Origin: Chloroflexota bacterium
GTDB taxonomy: Bacteria > Chloroflexota > Anaerolineae > 4572-78 > J111
Length of the DNA: 64,000 nt
Assembly: GCA_016860845.1 (NCBI GenBank)
Contig: BOKF01000029.1
Span: 48,078-112,077, forward strand
Direction: 5' to 3'
Shown here piece by piece: positions 17,927 through 25,887 of the stretch. A program made the position numbers and the translations under genes. The notes under the pieces were generated by a model that saw only the letters and a program-made list of their open reading frames with translations, was not told the DNA's origin and did not search any database. Within the stretch, counting starts at the first letter, position 1, and the number at the start of each line of letters is the position of its first letter.

Positions 17927-19042
17927 CTACTTTGTCAAAAACTCGTACACCAGCGCCTGAAAATGGTGGACCCCATTCTCCCGCTTAACCGAAAAGCGGC
18001 CCTGGCTGTATGAGCGCGACTTTAGCCCCTTTTGCACCGTTTCGCAGATTTCCATATCCTCTTTCTGCACCTGGTCGCTGAAGGCGATGGACTGCTGCAT
18101 GCTTTCCCAGCCCTCGCCGCTGCCGGGCTGCTTGAAGTACCACTCGAAGATGGTCAGGGTTCGCTCGTGGCTGAGCGGGACGATAATGTTGATCTGCATG
18201 TTGTCGGGGTAGAAATTCAGCATTAAGTTGGGGAAAACCCAGTAGTAGAGCGCCTGGGACTCTTTCTCGGTGCGGAGGTAGCGCCGGTCGCGGCCCGGCA
18301 GGTTGTCGCTGGGGCGCAGCGGGCGGATGGGCGCGTACTGCGAGGCATAGTAGCGGAAGGTGTCTACCCGGTACTGCTCGTAATCAATCTCGCGGAACAG
18401 GCCGGGGTGGGCGATGGGGATGTGATAACCTTCCAGGTAATTGTCCACGTAGACCTTCCAGTTTGATTCGACGATGTAATCCCGCCGCTCGACAAGCTGC
18501 ATCTGGTCCGGTTGAAAGCCGGCCTGGGTCACTTCGGTGGGGATAGCCCCAAAGATTTCTTGTAAGGGGACCGGCTGCGGATCAAGGTTGACAAAAATGA
18601 ACGGCCCCCAGACCTCCACTTGCACCGGGGGCAGACAAACCTCTTCTTTGCGCCAATCCTGGACCCCCTCAAATTCGGGCGCGGTCAGCAGCCGCCCATC
18701 GAGGCCGTAGGTCCAGCCGTGGTAGCGGCACTGCAAGCTTTTGCGGTTGCCCTTGCCCACGGCCACCGGCCCGGCCCGGTGCGGGCAGACGTTATAAAAA
18801 GCGCGCAGGTGCTGGTCAATGCCTCGCGTTACCAGCAGCGGTTCACCGTACAAATCGTAGGTAAAAAAGTCACCCGGCCGGGCAACCATGTCCACCCGGC
18901 CTACCAACTGCCACGTTTTCCAGAAGATCTTTTCCTTCTCCAACTCAAGGAAGTGGGGATCGGTGTACCAGCGGGCCGGCAGCGTCGAGGCGCGAGACAG
19001 ATCATTCGTGGACTTGAAATCGTCCAGATCAAGATGATTCAT
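17927..19042 (-). CDS. Rieske non-haem iron oxygenase, large subunit
   Basis: The ATG at 19042 (with GGAG 9 bases upstream) is favoured over one seven codons earlier. The 371-residue protein has a Rieske [2Fe-2S] motif, Cys86-x-His88 and Cys105-x2-His108 (CPHRAG...CRYHGWTY), then a catalytic iron motif D200xxxE204xxH207xxxxH212 in DNYLEGYHIPIAH. This form resembles choline monooxygenase and glycine-betaine demethylase-type enzymes more than classical dioxygenases; that is an inference from motif style. No reductase or ferredoxin gene lies nearby, so electron partners must be elsewhere. A demethylation role would fit the sarcosine-oxidase-type gene 4 kb away. Confidence 0.85.
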   Translation of the reverse strand: MNHLDLDDFKSTNDLSRASTLPARWYTDPHFLELEKEKIFWKTWQLVGRVDMVARPGDFFTYDLYGEPLLVTRGIDQHLRAFYNVCPHRAGPVAVGKGNRKSLQCRYHGWTYGLDGRLLTAPEFEGVQDWRKEEVCLPPVQVEVWGPFIFVNLDPQPVPLQEIFGAIPTEVTQAGFQPDQMQLVERRDYIVESNWKVYVDNYLEGYHIPIAHPGLFREIDYEQYRVDTFRYYASQYAPIRPLRPSDNLPGRDRRYLRTEKESQALYYWVFPNLMLNFYPDNMQINIIVPLSHERTLTIFEWYFKQPGSGEGWESMQQSIAFSDQVQKEDMEICETVQKGLKSRSYSQGRFSVKRENGVHHFQALVYEFLTK

Positions 19043-19114
19043 TGAGATTATCTCCTTGAGCAAGAATGGAAGGTGAAGTTCCTCCGCAGGACTTACAGGA
19101 TTGGTCGTTTAAAT

Positions 19115-19210
19115 GTCATTTCGAGCGACGATAGGAGCGAGAAATCCCTAGAATCTCGTCTTGCAAGAATAGGTCTGAGGATTTCTCGTCGCTCCGCTCC
19201 TCGAAATGAC
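19115..19210. repeat. GTCATTTCGAGCGA palindromic element
   Basis: The element begins GTCATTTCGAGCGACG and ends TCGAAATGAC, with inner inverted segments GAGAAATC and GATTTCTC. It fills the gap between the Rieske oxygenase and the MOSC gene. A related copy lies at 57807-57884. Similar GTCATTTCGAG elements are known from many unrelated genomes. Confidence 0.75.
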
Positions 19211-19241
19211 AGGGACCGCTTAAGTCCTGTCTCAGTTCTTT

Positions 19242-19682
19242 TCACTCCACCCACTCCACCGAGTCACCTACGGCAATCTCGCCATCGTCCAGCACGACGC
19301 CAAATGCACCGCCGCCCCAGTTGCCGTACATGGCCTCTTTCAGACCCGGCCAAGCCGCTTCCATCACCTCACACGGTTTGGTTTCACCCCAAATTTGAAT
19401 CCGGCAGTTGCCGATACGCAGAACACGGTTATGGGTCTGCGCCAGGCGAATCCCGCTCAACAGCAGGTTGGCCCGCCGGGCCGATGGGTCGAGGTCCGCC
19501 CCCATTTCGGCCATCAACCGCTGCCAAACTTCCTGCTCGATGAGCGTCACCTGCCGCTTGCCGCCCTGGTTGGCGTTACCGACCAGGCCCCGATTGGCTT
19601 TGAGCGCGGCTCGCTCAACCGGGTCCATCGGCCCGCGCCGCATGCGTTTGAGCCAGATGGCTTCAAGTTTGCCTGTTGTCAT
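19242..19682 (-). CDS. MOSC domain protein
   Basis: The 146-residue protein consists of a single MOSC domain, the fold at the C-terminus of molybdenum-cofactor sulfurase that handles sulfur or molybdenum-cofactor ligands through a conserved cysteine. Visible pieces are ANQGGKRQVTLIEQEVW, DPSARRANLLLSGI and the cysteine in ETKPCEVMEAAWPGL. A GAGGAGG site precedes the ATG. No other molybdenum-cofactor gene apart from the CinA-type protein is present, so partners are unknown. Confidence 0.85.
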   Translation of the reverse strand: MTTGKLEAIWLKRMRRGPMDPVERAALKANRGLVGNANQGGKRQVTLIEQEVWQRLMAEMGADLDPSARRANLLLSGIRLAQTHNRVLRIGNCRIQIWGETKPCEVMEAAWPGLKEAMYGNWGGGAFGVVLDDGEIAVGDSVEWVE

Positions 19683-19727
19683 TCATTTCCCTCCTCATAT
19701 TGGAGCAGGTCCCACTTGAAGCGTGAC

Positions 19728-21371
19728 CTACTCGACGTAAAACCGGCCATTATTCAAGAGCACATAAATGCGGGATGTGCTCCCTTTGAACATCAAGCCC
19801 TGTTCAAACGGCTGGACCTGGCCCAGGTTATCAAAACCGTACTCTCGATCCAAGGCCCAGCCGAGCGGCCCTTCGGCGCCGCCCAGGTGGGTGCGCCACA
19901 GCCAGCCAAAGCCGCGCTTCGGTTCGACCAGGCCCGGCGGCGGGGTCAGGCCCACGCCTTCGGGGTTGCTGCCGTCCCATTTCCACTCGGGCGGGACCAA
20001 CTGCCACTGGCCCTCGGTTAACTCCGTCCCATCCTTCTGCCGATCGTAAATAATATAAACCTGATCGGTATTTCTGCTCCAAAACAGATGCCCGCCCTGA
20101 AACACCTCCTCGGCAATCGTCGAGAGCGTTTGGGGATCGCCGGCCGGGCAGCCCAGGCGGTCGCGGTATTCCGGCCAAACCCCGGCGAAAGGGCCGCCGG
20201 CGCTGGCGCTGCAATTCTGGCCCAAAACGGGGGGAGTGACGGGAGGCAAGGCTGTCGCCGTGGCCGGGAGATTGGCTACCAGGGTCGGGCTAGACGTCGC
20301 CAACGGTGCTTCTGGGGTGGCAGGGTCAGCCTCAACCGGGCGGTTCCGCAGCCAGATAGCCCCCACCAGCAGCAGCACCAGAATGATCACTGCGGTCAAT
20401 CCGGCGATAGCCCCCCACAACCAGTTGAACGTGCCGGCAGAGGGAGCCGGAGGGAGGGCCAACGGTGGAAGCGGAGAAACAGGTGGGCTGGGGGGCGGCC
20501 AATAAACAGAGCGGTCGGGCACGGCGGCGGTCAACAATTGGCCGGCCTGCGGTTCCGGGACTGCCTGGCGCAGCGCCTTGACCAGAGCGCCGGCGCTCTG
20601 AAAACGAGCCGCCGGATCGAGCGCCAGGGCCTTTTGCACAATTTGATCCAGCAGGGGCGGAATCTCCGGGCGATAAACCCGCAGCAACGGCGGCGCTTCG
20701 TGGTTTCGCCGGTACAGAATGGCCTGGCTTGACTCGGCCACGTGCGGGATTTCGCCGGCCAGCATTTCATAAACGATGACACCCAGGGCGTAAATATCGG
20801 TCCGGGCATCCACTTTGGCCCCCCGGCCCTGCTCCGGCGACATATACGCCGGTGTGCCCAGGGCCACGTCCGTAATCGTCGGCGAGGCGCTGGCCTGGGT
20901 CAGCCGGGCCAGGCCAAAATCGGCCAGAAAAACCCAGTTCTGATTGAGCAGAATATTCGTCGGTTTAATATCCCGGTGAACAATGCCCCGTTCGTGGGCA
21001 TAATCCAGGGCCGCTGCTACCTGGTCGAGATAAGTCAACATTTGCCCAAAGGACATCGGCTGCGGCATGATGTCGGCCAGGGTGCGAGAACCTTCGATGT
21101 AACGCATGACCAGGTAGATATAGCGGCCCTGCTGGCCAAAGTCGTACACCGGGAGGATATGGGGATGCTCTAACTGGGCAATCGCCTGAGCCTCGCGCAG
21201 AAAATGGGCGCTAAAGTGCCGGTCGGCGGCGTAGTGCGGCGGCAGCACTTTCACGGCGACCCATCGCTCCAGCCCCGGCTGGCGGGCCTTGAACACGGTC
21301 GCCATGCCGCCCTGCCCAATGATTTCGACAATCCGGTACTGGCCAAGGCTCTGGCCGATCAACTCTTCCAT
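19728..21371 (-). CDS. Membrane Ser/Thr protein kinase with LGFP-like ectodomain
   Basis: A 547-residue PknB-type (Hanks) kinase. Seen: glycine loop GQGGMATVFKA, catalytic Lys41, VHRDIKPTN (131-139), ADFGLA (150-155), GTPAYMSPEQ (172-181). A Pro-rich juxtamembrane region leads to one transmembrane helix (318-341). The outer part has a Thr/Pro-rich stalk, then segments resembling LGFP repeats (RLGCPAGD...EEVFQGGHLFWS), which in other bacteria may bind cell-wall material. The TATAAT at 21385-21380 lies only 8 bases from the ATG, so the mRNA may be leaderless. The FHA protein encoded divergently at 21626 is an obvious candidate partner, because FHA domains bind phosphothreonine. Confidence 0.9.
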   Translation of the reverse strand: MEELIGQSLGQYRIVEIIGQGGMATVFKARQPGLERWVAVKVLPPHYAADRHFSAHFLREAQAIAQLEHPHILPVYDFGQQGRYIYLVMRYIEGSRTLADIMPQPMSFGQMLTYLDQVAAALDYAHERGIVHRDIKPTNILLNQNWVFLADFGLARLTQASASPTITDVALGTPAYMSPEQGRGAKVDARTDIYALGVIVYEMLAGEIPHVAESSQAILYRRNHEAPPLLRVYRPEIPPLLDQIVQKALALDPAARFQSAGALVKALRQAVPEPQAGQLLTAAVPDRSVYWPPPSPPVSPLPPLALPPAPSAGTFNWLWGAIAGLTAVIILVLLLVGAIWLRNRPVEADPATPEAPLATSSPTLVANLPATATALPPVTPPVLGQNCSASAGGPFAGVWPEYRDRLGCPAGDPQTLSTIAEEVFQGGHLFWSRNTDQVYIIYDRQKDGTELTEGQWQLVPPEWKWDGSNPEGVGLTPPPGLVEPKRGFGWLWRTHLGGAEGPLGWALDREYGFDNLGQVQPFEQGLMFKGSTSRIYVLLNNGRFYVE

Positions 21372-21379
21372 AGCGGCTA

Positions 21380-21407
21380 ATTATACCTTATCAGGTTAAA
21401 GTATCAA
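21380..21407 (-). promoter_or_regulatory. Sigma-70-like promoter of the Ser/Thr kinase gene
   Basis: On the minus strand TTGATA (21407-21402), a 16-base spacer and a perfect TATAAT (21385-21380). Only 8 bases separate the -10 box from the start codon at 21371, so transcription should begin at or next to the ATG. Confidence 0.6.
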
Positions 21408-21424
21408 GAGTTCACTCCGAGCTA

Positions 21425-21545
21425 AAGCTCTGAGCTAAGAGTGAAAGCAGGCTAAAGCCAGCTTATAAGAGGCATGCTCCAACTCTCTGTGAGTCGGCTT
21501 GAAGCCGACTTAAATTTGTTAGCCTGGGAATTGAATCCCAGGCCG
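21425..21545. repeat. Composite palindromic element (AGTCGG + GCCTGGGA units)
   Basis: It contains AGTCGGCTT/AAGCCGACT (21492-21510, 1-base loop) and GCCTGGGA/TCCCAGGC (21522-21543), preceded by GCTAAAGC/GAGCTAAG-type pieces. The same two palindromes in the same order occur at 37703-37755. It occupies the divergent gap between the kinase and FHA genes. Confidence 0.75.
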
Positions 21546-21570
21546 GTAGCTGTACTCCTTTGAACGGGAA

Positions 21571-21600
21571 TTAGACTTTCAACGCCACTTGGGCTATATT
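21571..21600 (+). promoter_or_regulatory. Possible promoter of the FHA protein gene
   Basis: TTAGAC (21571-21576), an 18-base spacer and TATATT (21595-21600) lie 25 bases before the ATG at 21626. The -35 box is weak. Confidence 0.35.
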
Positions 21601-21625
21601 GACGCTGGGAAAGGAAGGAAGTGCT

Positions 21626-23764
21626 ATGACGGATGTTCCGCAGCCGCCGCTTCAGGCTGAGTGGCAAGTGATTCTAAACGACGGCTCCAATGCCGTAAAA
21701 ATCGTGCCTGTCCCGCCCAGCGGGCTGCTCATTGGCCGCGCCCCCACCGCCGACCTTCACCTCGACGACCCCCGCGTCTCCCGCCATCACGCCCGTTTGA
21801 CCTGGCAGGGCGATCAGCTCTTCGTCGAGGATTTGCAGACGGTCAACGGCACCTTGCTGAACGGCCAGTCGCTCAACCAACCGGCGGCAGTGCGGCCGAA
21901 TGATCTCATTGGCCTTGGCCCATTCATTCTCAGAGTCGAGCAGGCTTTCGTTCCGGTTACACCCCCTCCCCAGGAAATCCGCACCTATCCCCAACCCGAG
22001 CCGTCTTTCATTCCGGTTGCACCACCGCCCGAGGTTACAGCACCTCCCCAGGAGGTCCGGGCCTACCCCCAACCCGAGCCGTTTCTCGCTCCGGTTACAC
22101 CCCCCGCCCAGGAGACCCGCGCCTATCCCCAACCCAGGTGGCCGATATGGGGACTGCTTCTGGCCGCCGGCCTGGCTGGCTTCCTGCTTGTTGGCCTGCT
22201 CTGTTGGGGCGTGTATTGGTATTGGTTTAGCGGGCAGGATACCCCGGCGGCTACCCTTACCGGACCAACCCTGACCATTAGCCAGGCTCCGGCCAACAAC
22301 AGCGCCGTTGCCCTTCACCAGCCGATTACGGTGCAGGCGCTGGCCTCAGATGCAACCGGGGTGACGCGGCTGGAACTATGGGCTAACGGGCGCAAGGTGG
22401 ACGAGGTAGACACCCAACTGGTCGAGGTTGCGCCTACGCTAAATGCCGCCCTGCAATGGCGGACCAGCCAGCCCGGCCCCCTCACCCTGGAAGTTCGGGC
22501 TTACAACTCAGCGGGGCAGGTCAGCAGCCAGACAATCTCGAATCTTAGGGTGGCAGGCCAGTCCAATACCCCTGCGGCCAGCGAACCGCCCGCTGCAACT
22601 ACGCCCAATCCTACCGTCGTGCCCTTGCTGCCTACGGCAGCGCCACCCCCTGCATCAGCGGCTACCTTTACCCCCAGCCCAACACTGTCTCCCGGTCCCA
22701 CGCCTGTTCCAGCAACGTCTACGTCGCTTGGCGCGCTACTGACCCTCAACGTGCCGGCCCTCAATGTGCGGAGCGGGCCGGGCACGCAGTACAGCCTGAT
22801 CGGCCAATTGTCTCAGAGCGCCCCCGCCGAAATCGTCGGCCAGGCCAGCGCCGAGCAGGGTCAATGGTGGCAAATCCGCTTTGCCAACGGGCCAGGGGGT
22901 GTGGGCTGGGTTACCGCCGATCCCACTTTCGTGACCGCCAGCAACACCGCCGCCGTGCCGGTCGTGAGCGTCCCCACACCCCAACTTCCAGAAGTGACCG
23001 TCCAGCCAACCAACACACCCTCCCCGGCGCCCACCGCCACTGCCACTGCTCCAAGAGAACAGGTCATTCGCGCTCCGGCGGGTAAAACCCTGCTCATTGC
23101 CAGCAATCGCAGTATGGCTAACTACGCGGCTTTGCTAACCCTGGAGGGCGAAACGGTAGGTGGAGGAGATAGAGTTGAGGTCCCAGCCGACGGCGAGGTC
23201 CAGCTTGTCCTGGAACCTGATTTTTATCGCGCCACATGGAGTTCGCCCGGTCCCCGGGGCGGCTTTGCCAGCGGGGCAGATTTTACCGCGGTTGAGGACA
23301 AAATCCTGGTAATGTGGATTGTGCCGGAAGAGGGCCGGAGCGCCATCGAGACCTACGATGAGCTAACTGTTGCTATCCCAACCCCGACTCCCACCCCAAC
23401 GCCGATAGGGACAGCCACACCCGGCCCCATCAAAGGCAGCTATCCCGGCGCTCCGGCGGGTAAAGCCCTTTTTGTCGCGGCCAATGGCACTCTTGAGAAC
23501 AACTTCGCTGTCGTGACTCTCTCTGGCGGCGGCTTGAACGGCGGCCAGGAAATCAAGCTCGACGCCGGCGCAGAAATTCCAGTGGAGCTGCTGCCCGGCA
23601 GTTACCGGGCCGTCTGGACTTCCCCGGCTCGCCAGCGTGCTTTCAGCACCGGGCGGGAGTTCCAGGTAGCGGAGGGGGAAGTTATTCTCACCTGGATTGT
23701 TCCCGAACAGGGGCAGGTCTTTATGCAGTTTCCCGGCCAGGATCCCCAGCAAATCAATAAGTGA
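21626..23764 (+). CDS. Membrane FHA protein with SH3b ectodomain
   Basis: The ATG at 21626 with GGAAGGAAG upstream is the likely start (712 residues). Domains in order: cytoplasmic FHA domain (about 25-105; IGRAPTADLHLDD, SRHHARL, NGTLLNG), three copies of a PPQExRxYPQPEP linker (114-170), a transmembrane helix (about 174-200), an Ig-like domain, a Pro/Thr linker, a bacterial SH3 domain (LNVRSGPGTQYSLIG...GWVTADP), and two copies of an approximately 85-residue domain starting APAGK(T/A)L and ending (M/T)WIVPE. FHA domains bind phosphothreonine and SH3b domains often bind cell wall. With the divergent kinase it looks like a phospho-signalling pair across the envelope; the link is inferred from position. 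Confidence 0.85.
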   Translation: MTDVPQPPLQAEWQVILNDGSNAVKIVPVPPSGLLIGRAPTADLHLDDPRVSRHHARLTWQGDQLFVEDLQTVNGTLLNGQSLNQPAAVRPNDLIGLGPFILRVEQAFVPVTPPPQEIRTYPQPEPSFIPVAPPPEVTAPPQEVRAYPQPEPFLAPVTPPAQETRAYPQPRWPIWGLLLAAGLAGFLLVGLLCWGVYWYWFSGQDTPAATLTGPTLTISQAPANNSAVALHQPITVQALASDATGVTRLELWANGRKVDEVDTQLVEVAPTLNAALQWRTSQPGPLTLEVRAYNSAGQVSSQTISNLRVAGQSNTPAASEPPAATTPNPTVVPLLPTAAPPPASAATFTPSPTLSPGPTPVPATSTSLGALLTLNVPALNVRSGPGTQYSLIGQLSQSAPAEIVGQASAEQGQWWQIRFANGPGGVGWVTADPTFVTASNTAAVPVVSVPTPQLPEVTVQPTNTPSPAPTATATAPREQVIRAPAGKTLLIASNRSMANYAALLTLEGETVGGGDRVEVPADGEVQLVLEPDFYRATWSSPGPRGGFASGADFTAVEDKILVMWIVPEEGRSAIETYDELTVAIPTPTPTPTPIGTATPGPIKGSYPGAPAGKALFVAANGTLENNFAVVTLSGGGLNGGQEIKLDAGAEIPVELLPGSYRAVWTSPARQRAFSTGREFQVAEGEVILTWIVPEQGQVFMQFPGQDPQQINK

Positions 23765-23862
23765 AGCAAAAAAACTCATAGGGACTGAGGGAACTCAAGG
23801 AAATTTGGTGGAGTTCGCTCAGCCCCTATTTCAATAAGAGACGCGTTGAAAAGAGATAACCT

Positions 23863-24768
23863 GTGACTCCATTCCTTGGCGAGCTTGCGGCGCTTGGCAC
23901 TTCCATCTGTTGGTCGGCAACGGCGACATTCTTTACCCTGGCCGGTCAAAAAGTCGGCTCTATGGTGGTCAACCGCATCCGGCTGCTCCTGGCGGTGCTG
24001 TTTCTGCTGACGACCCACTGGCTGCTCCTGGGCAGCTTCTTACCGCTGTCGGCGGGACGGGAACGCTGGTCGTGGCTGGCCCTGTCAGGGGTGATTGGGC
24101 TGGTGGTGGCCGATGGGTTTTTATTTCAATCGTATGTCTGGATTGGGCCGCGCCTGGGGTCACTGTTGATGAGCCTGTCGCCCGTGGTCAGTGCCCTGCT
24201 GGCCTGGCTGGTCCTGGCCGAAAAGTTGACCATCGGCCAGATGGCCGGAATTGCCCTGGCTATTAGCGGGGTGATGTGGGTCGTCCTGGACCGGAACAGC
24301 CCGGTTCGGACCTCGCCGGACCGGCGCCGTTATTTATGGGGAGTTCTGTTTGGCCTGGGGGCGGCCACGGGCCAGGCTATCGGCTTGATTACGGCCAAGA
24401 AAGGATTGGGCGGTGATTTTTCGGCGCTGTCGGGCAATCTTATCCGTATGCTGGCGGCGACCACCACCTTGTGGGCAATCACCTTGTTTCAGGGGCAGGC
24501 CAGGGCGACGGTCCAGCGGTTAGCCAGCCAGCGCCCGGCTATGTTAAACATTATCGGCGGCGCTGTTTTTGGCCCCTTTTTGGGGGTCTGGCTCTCATTA
24601 ATTGCCATCCAGTTGACCCACATTGGCGTAGCCAGCACGCTAATGGCTCTCCCGCCGATTTTTCTGCTGCCAATCAGCCACTTTGTCTTCAAAGAGCGGC
24701 TGGGCTGGGCGGCAGTTGTGGGCACAGTGGTAGCGATGATCGGAGTGGCCATTCTGTTTTGGGTGTAA
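23863..24768 (+). CDS. EamA/DMT-family transporter
   Basis: A GTG-started, 301-residue integral membrane protein with ten predicted helices in two five-helix EamA halves. Typical segments are GLVVADGFLFQSYVWIGPRL, SLSPVVSALLAWLVLAEKL and, in the second half, MALPPIFLLPISHFVFKERL. Members of the drug/metabolite transporter superfamily export amino acids and other small metabolites; the substrate cannot be read. A weak AGAGA lies upstream. The next gene begins 1 base after the stop, so the two are co-transcribed. Confidence 0.85.
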   Translation: MTPFLGELAALGTSICWSATATFFTLAGQKVGSMVVNRIRLLLAVLFLLTTHWLLLGSFLPLSAGRERWSWLALSGVIGLVVADGFLFQSYVWIGPRLGSLLMSLSPVVSALLAWLVLAEKLTIGQMAGIALAISGVMWVVLDRNSPVRTSPDRRRYLWGVLFGLGAATGQAIGLITAKKGLGGDFSALSGNLIRMLAATTTLWAITLFQGQARATVQRLASQRPAMLNIIGGAVFGPFLGVWLSLIAIQLTHIGVASTLMALPPIFLLPISHFVFKERLGWAAVVGTVVAMIGVAILFWV

Positions 24769-24769
24769 C

Positions 24770-25189
24770 ATGTTATTCTCTCTTTACCCGATCCTCACTC
24801 AAAACTATTTTATCCTCTGCTTTATAGCCTGCCTGGGAGCGCTGCAATGGGCGGCGGCGCGCAACCACAAACCGGCCATCAGTTTTCTAGGACCGTGGGG
24901 CCTGGGGCGACTCGGGCGGGGCGTGGGCGGCCTGTTGGTCTGCGCCAGTTTAACCTGGTTTTTCAGCACCACCCCTGGCCTTTTTACCCCCGGTCTGGCC
25001 GGCGGCGAGTTGAGCAGCCTATTTGTCGCCGGCGGCCTGAGCGCCCTGCTGGTTGCCCGGCTGGCCGGAGAATTTTGGCAGCGGCGTTGCCGGCAGGGTC
25101 TAATCCTTCGATACGGCCTTCGGCCTACTCAGGATGTTCGATACGGGCTTCGGCCTGCCCAGGACGAGATGAACGCACCTGGCGAATAG
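24770..25189 (+). CDS. Small hydrophobic protein with a repeat-derived tail
   Basis: The 139-residue protein starts 1 base after the transporter stop. Three hydrophobic segments (about 10-26, 47-66, 82-100) suggest a membrane protein; LLVARLAGEFWQRR follows. I recognise no family. The last 30 residues contain the direct repeat RYGLRPTQD/RYGLRPAQD, encoded by two copies of a TTCGATACGG-CTTCGGCCT element, so the original C-terminus was probably replaced or extended by repeat insertion. It may assist the neighbouring transporter or simply be linked by position. Confidence 0.6.
   Translation: MLFSLYPILTQNYFILCFIACLGALQWAAARNHKPAISFLGPWGLGRLGRGVGGLLVCASLTWFFSTTPGLFTPGLAGGELSSLFVAGGLSALLVARLAGEFWQRRCRQGLILRYGLRPTQDVRYGLRPAQDEMNAPGE
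25105..25172. repeat. TTCGATACGGCCTTCGGCCTACTCAGGATG-type tandem element
   Basis: Two tandem copies of a unit TTCGATACGG-CTTCGGCCT-CTCAGGA, each with an internal GGCCTTCGGCC-like hairpin. They lie in the 3' end of the preceding small membrane gene and code for its last residues. Confidence 0.65.
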
Positions 25190-25284
25190 GTTTGACTGTC
25201 GGCGCAATCTGTTTGATAATAAGCCAACGCTTCCCATGTTGCTACATTAGCTGATATTTCCAGCGGAGTAAATTCGGCAATCGT

Positions 25285-25878
25285 ATGAGTTTCGTCTACG
25301 CTATAGACTATTGGCTGTTCGCGGCCATCAACGGCCTGGCCGGACGCTCTCCCTGGTTGGATGCGCCGGCCCGGCTGCTGCTCAACGATTATTTTGTGCC
25401 AACCGTGCTGGCCCTGGCGCTGCTGGCCTTGTGGTTTGAGTCTAAAGACCTGGCAGGTCGGGATAGAACTAACCAGCGGGCCGTCCTGGCCGCGACGTTA
25501 AGCGCAATCCTGGCCAATACGGTCCTCAAAGGGCTGAACCTGCTCTATTTCCGTCCCCGGCCCTTTGCCCAGCATGCGGTTAACTTGCTCTTCTACCATC
25601 CCACCGACTCTTCTTTTCCCAGCAATGCGGCGGCTTTGGGTTTCGCCATCGCTGCCGGGGTTTGGTTTTACAACCGCACCTGGGGCGGGGGACTGCTGGT
25701 TATTGCCGGGCTTTTTGGACTGAGCCGCATCTTCGGCGGGGTGCATTATCCGTTAGATGTGCTGGCGGGGGCGGCAGTGGGCTGGAGTTCGGCCTACTTT
25801 ATTTACCGGCAAACCTGTTTGCTTAACCGGCTGCTGGGATTTACGGCAACGTTAGCAGAGAAGTTGGGATTGATCTAA
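25285..25878 (+). CDS. PAP2-family phosphatase-like protein with altered motif 2
   Basis: A 197-residue membrane protein of the PAP2/undecaprenyl-diphosphatase type with about five helices. Motif 1 is visible as LLYFRPRPF and motif 3 as SRIFGGVHYPLD with its nucleophile His. Motif 2, normally PSxH, reads SFPSNAAAL, so its histidine is replaced by alanine. Active members dephosphorylate lipid phosphates such as undecaprenyl diphosphate at the membrane. With the changed motif 2 catalysis may be impaired or rely on another residue. The ATG follows a gap of about 95 bases, and the hydrolase gene follows 9 bases later. Confidence 0.8.
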   Translation: MSFVYAIDYWLFAAINGLAGRSPWLDAPARLLLNDYFVPTVLALALLALWFESKDLAGRDRTNQRAVLAATLSAILANTVLKGLNLLYFRPRPFAQHAVNLLFYHPTDSSFPSNAAALGFAIAAGVWFYNRTWGGGLLVIAGLFGLSRIFGGVHYPLDVLAGAAVGWSSAYFIYRQTCLLNRLLGFTATLAEKLGLI

Positions 25879-25887
25879 GAGGAACGC

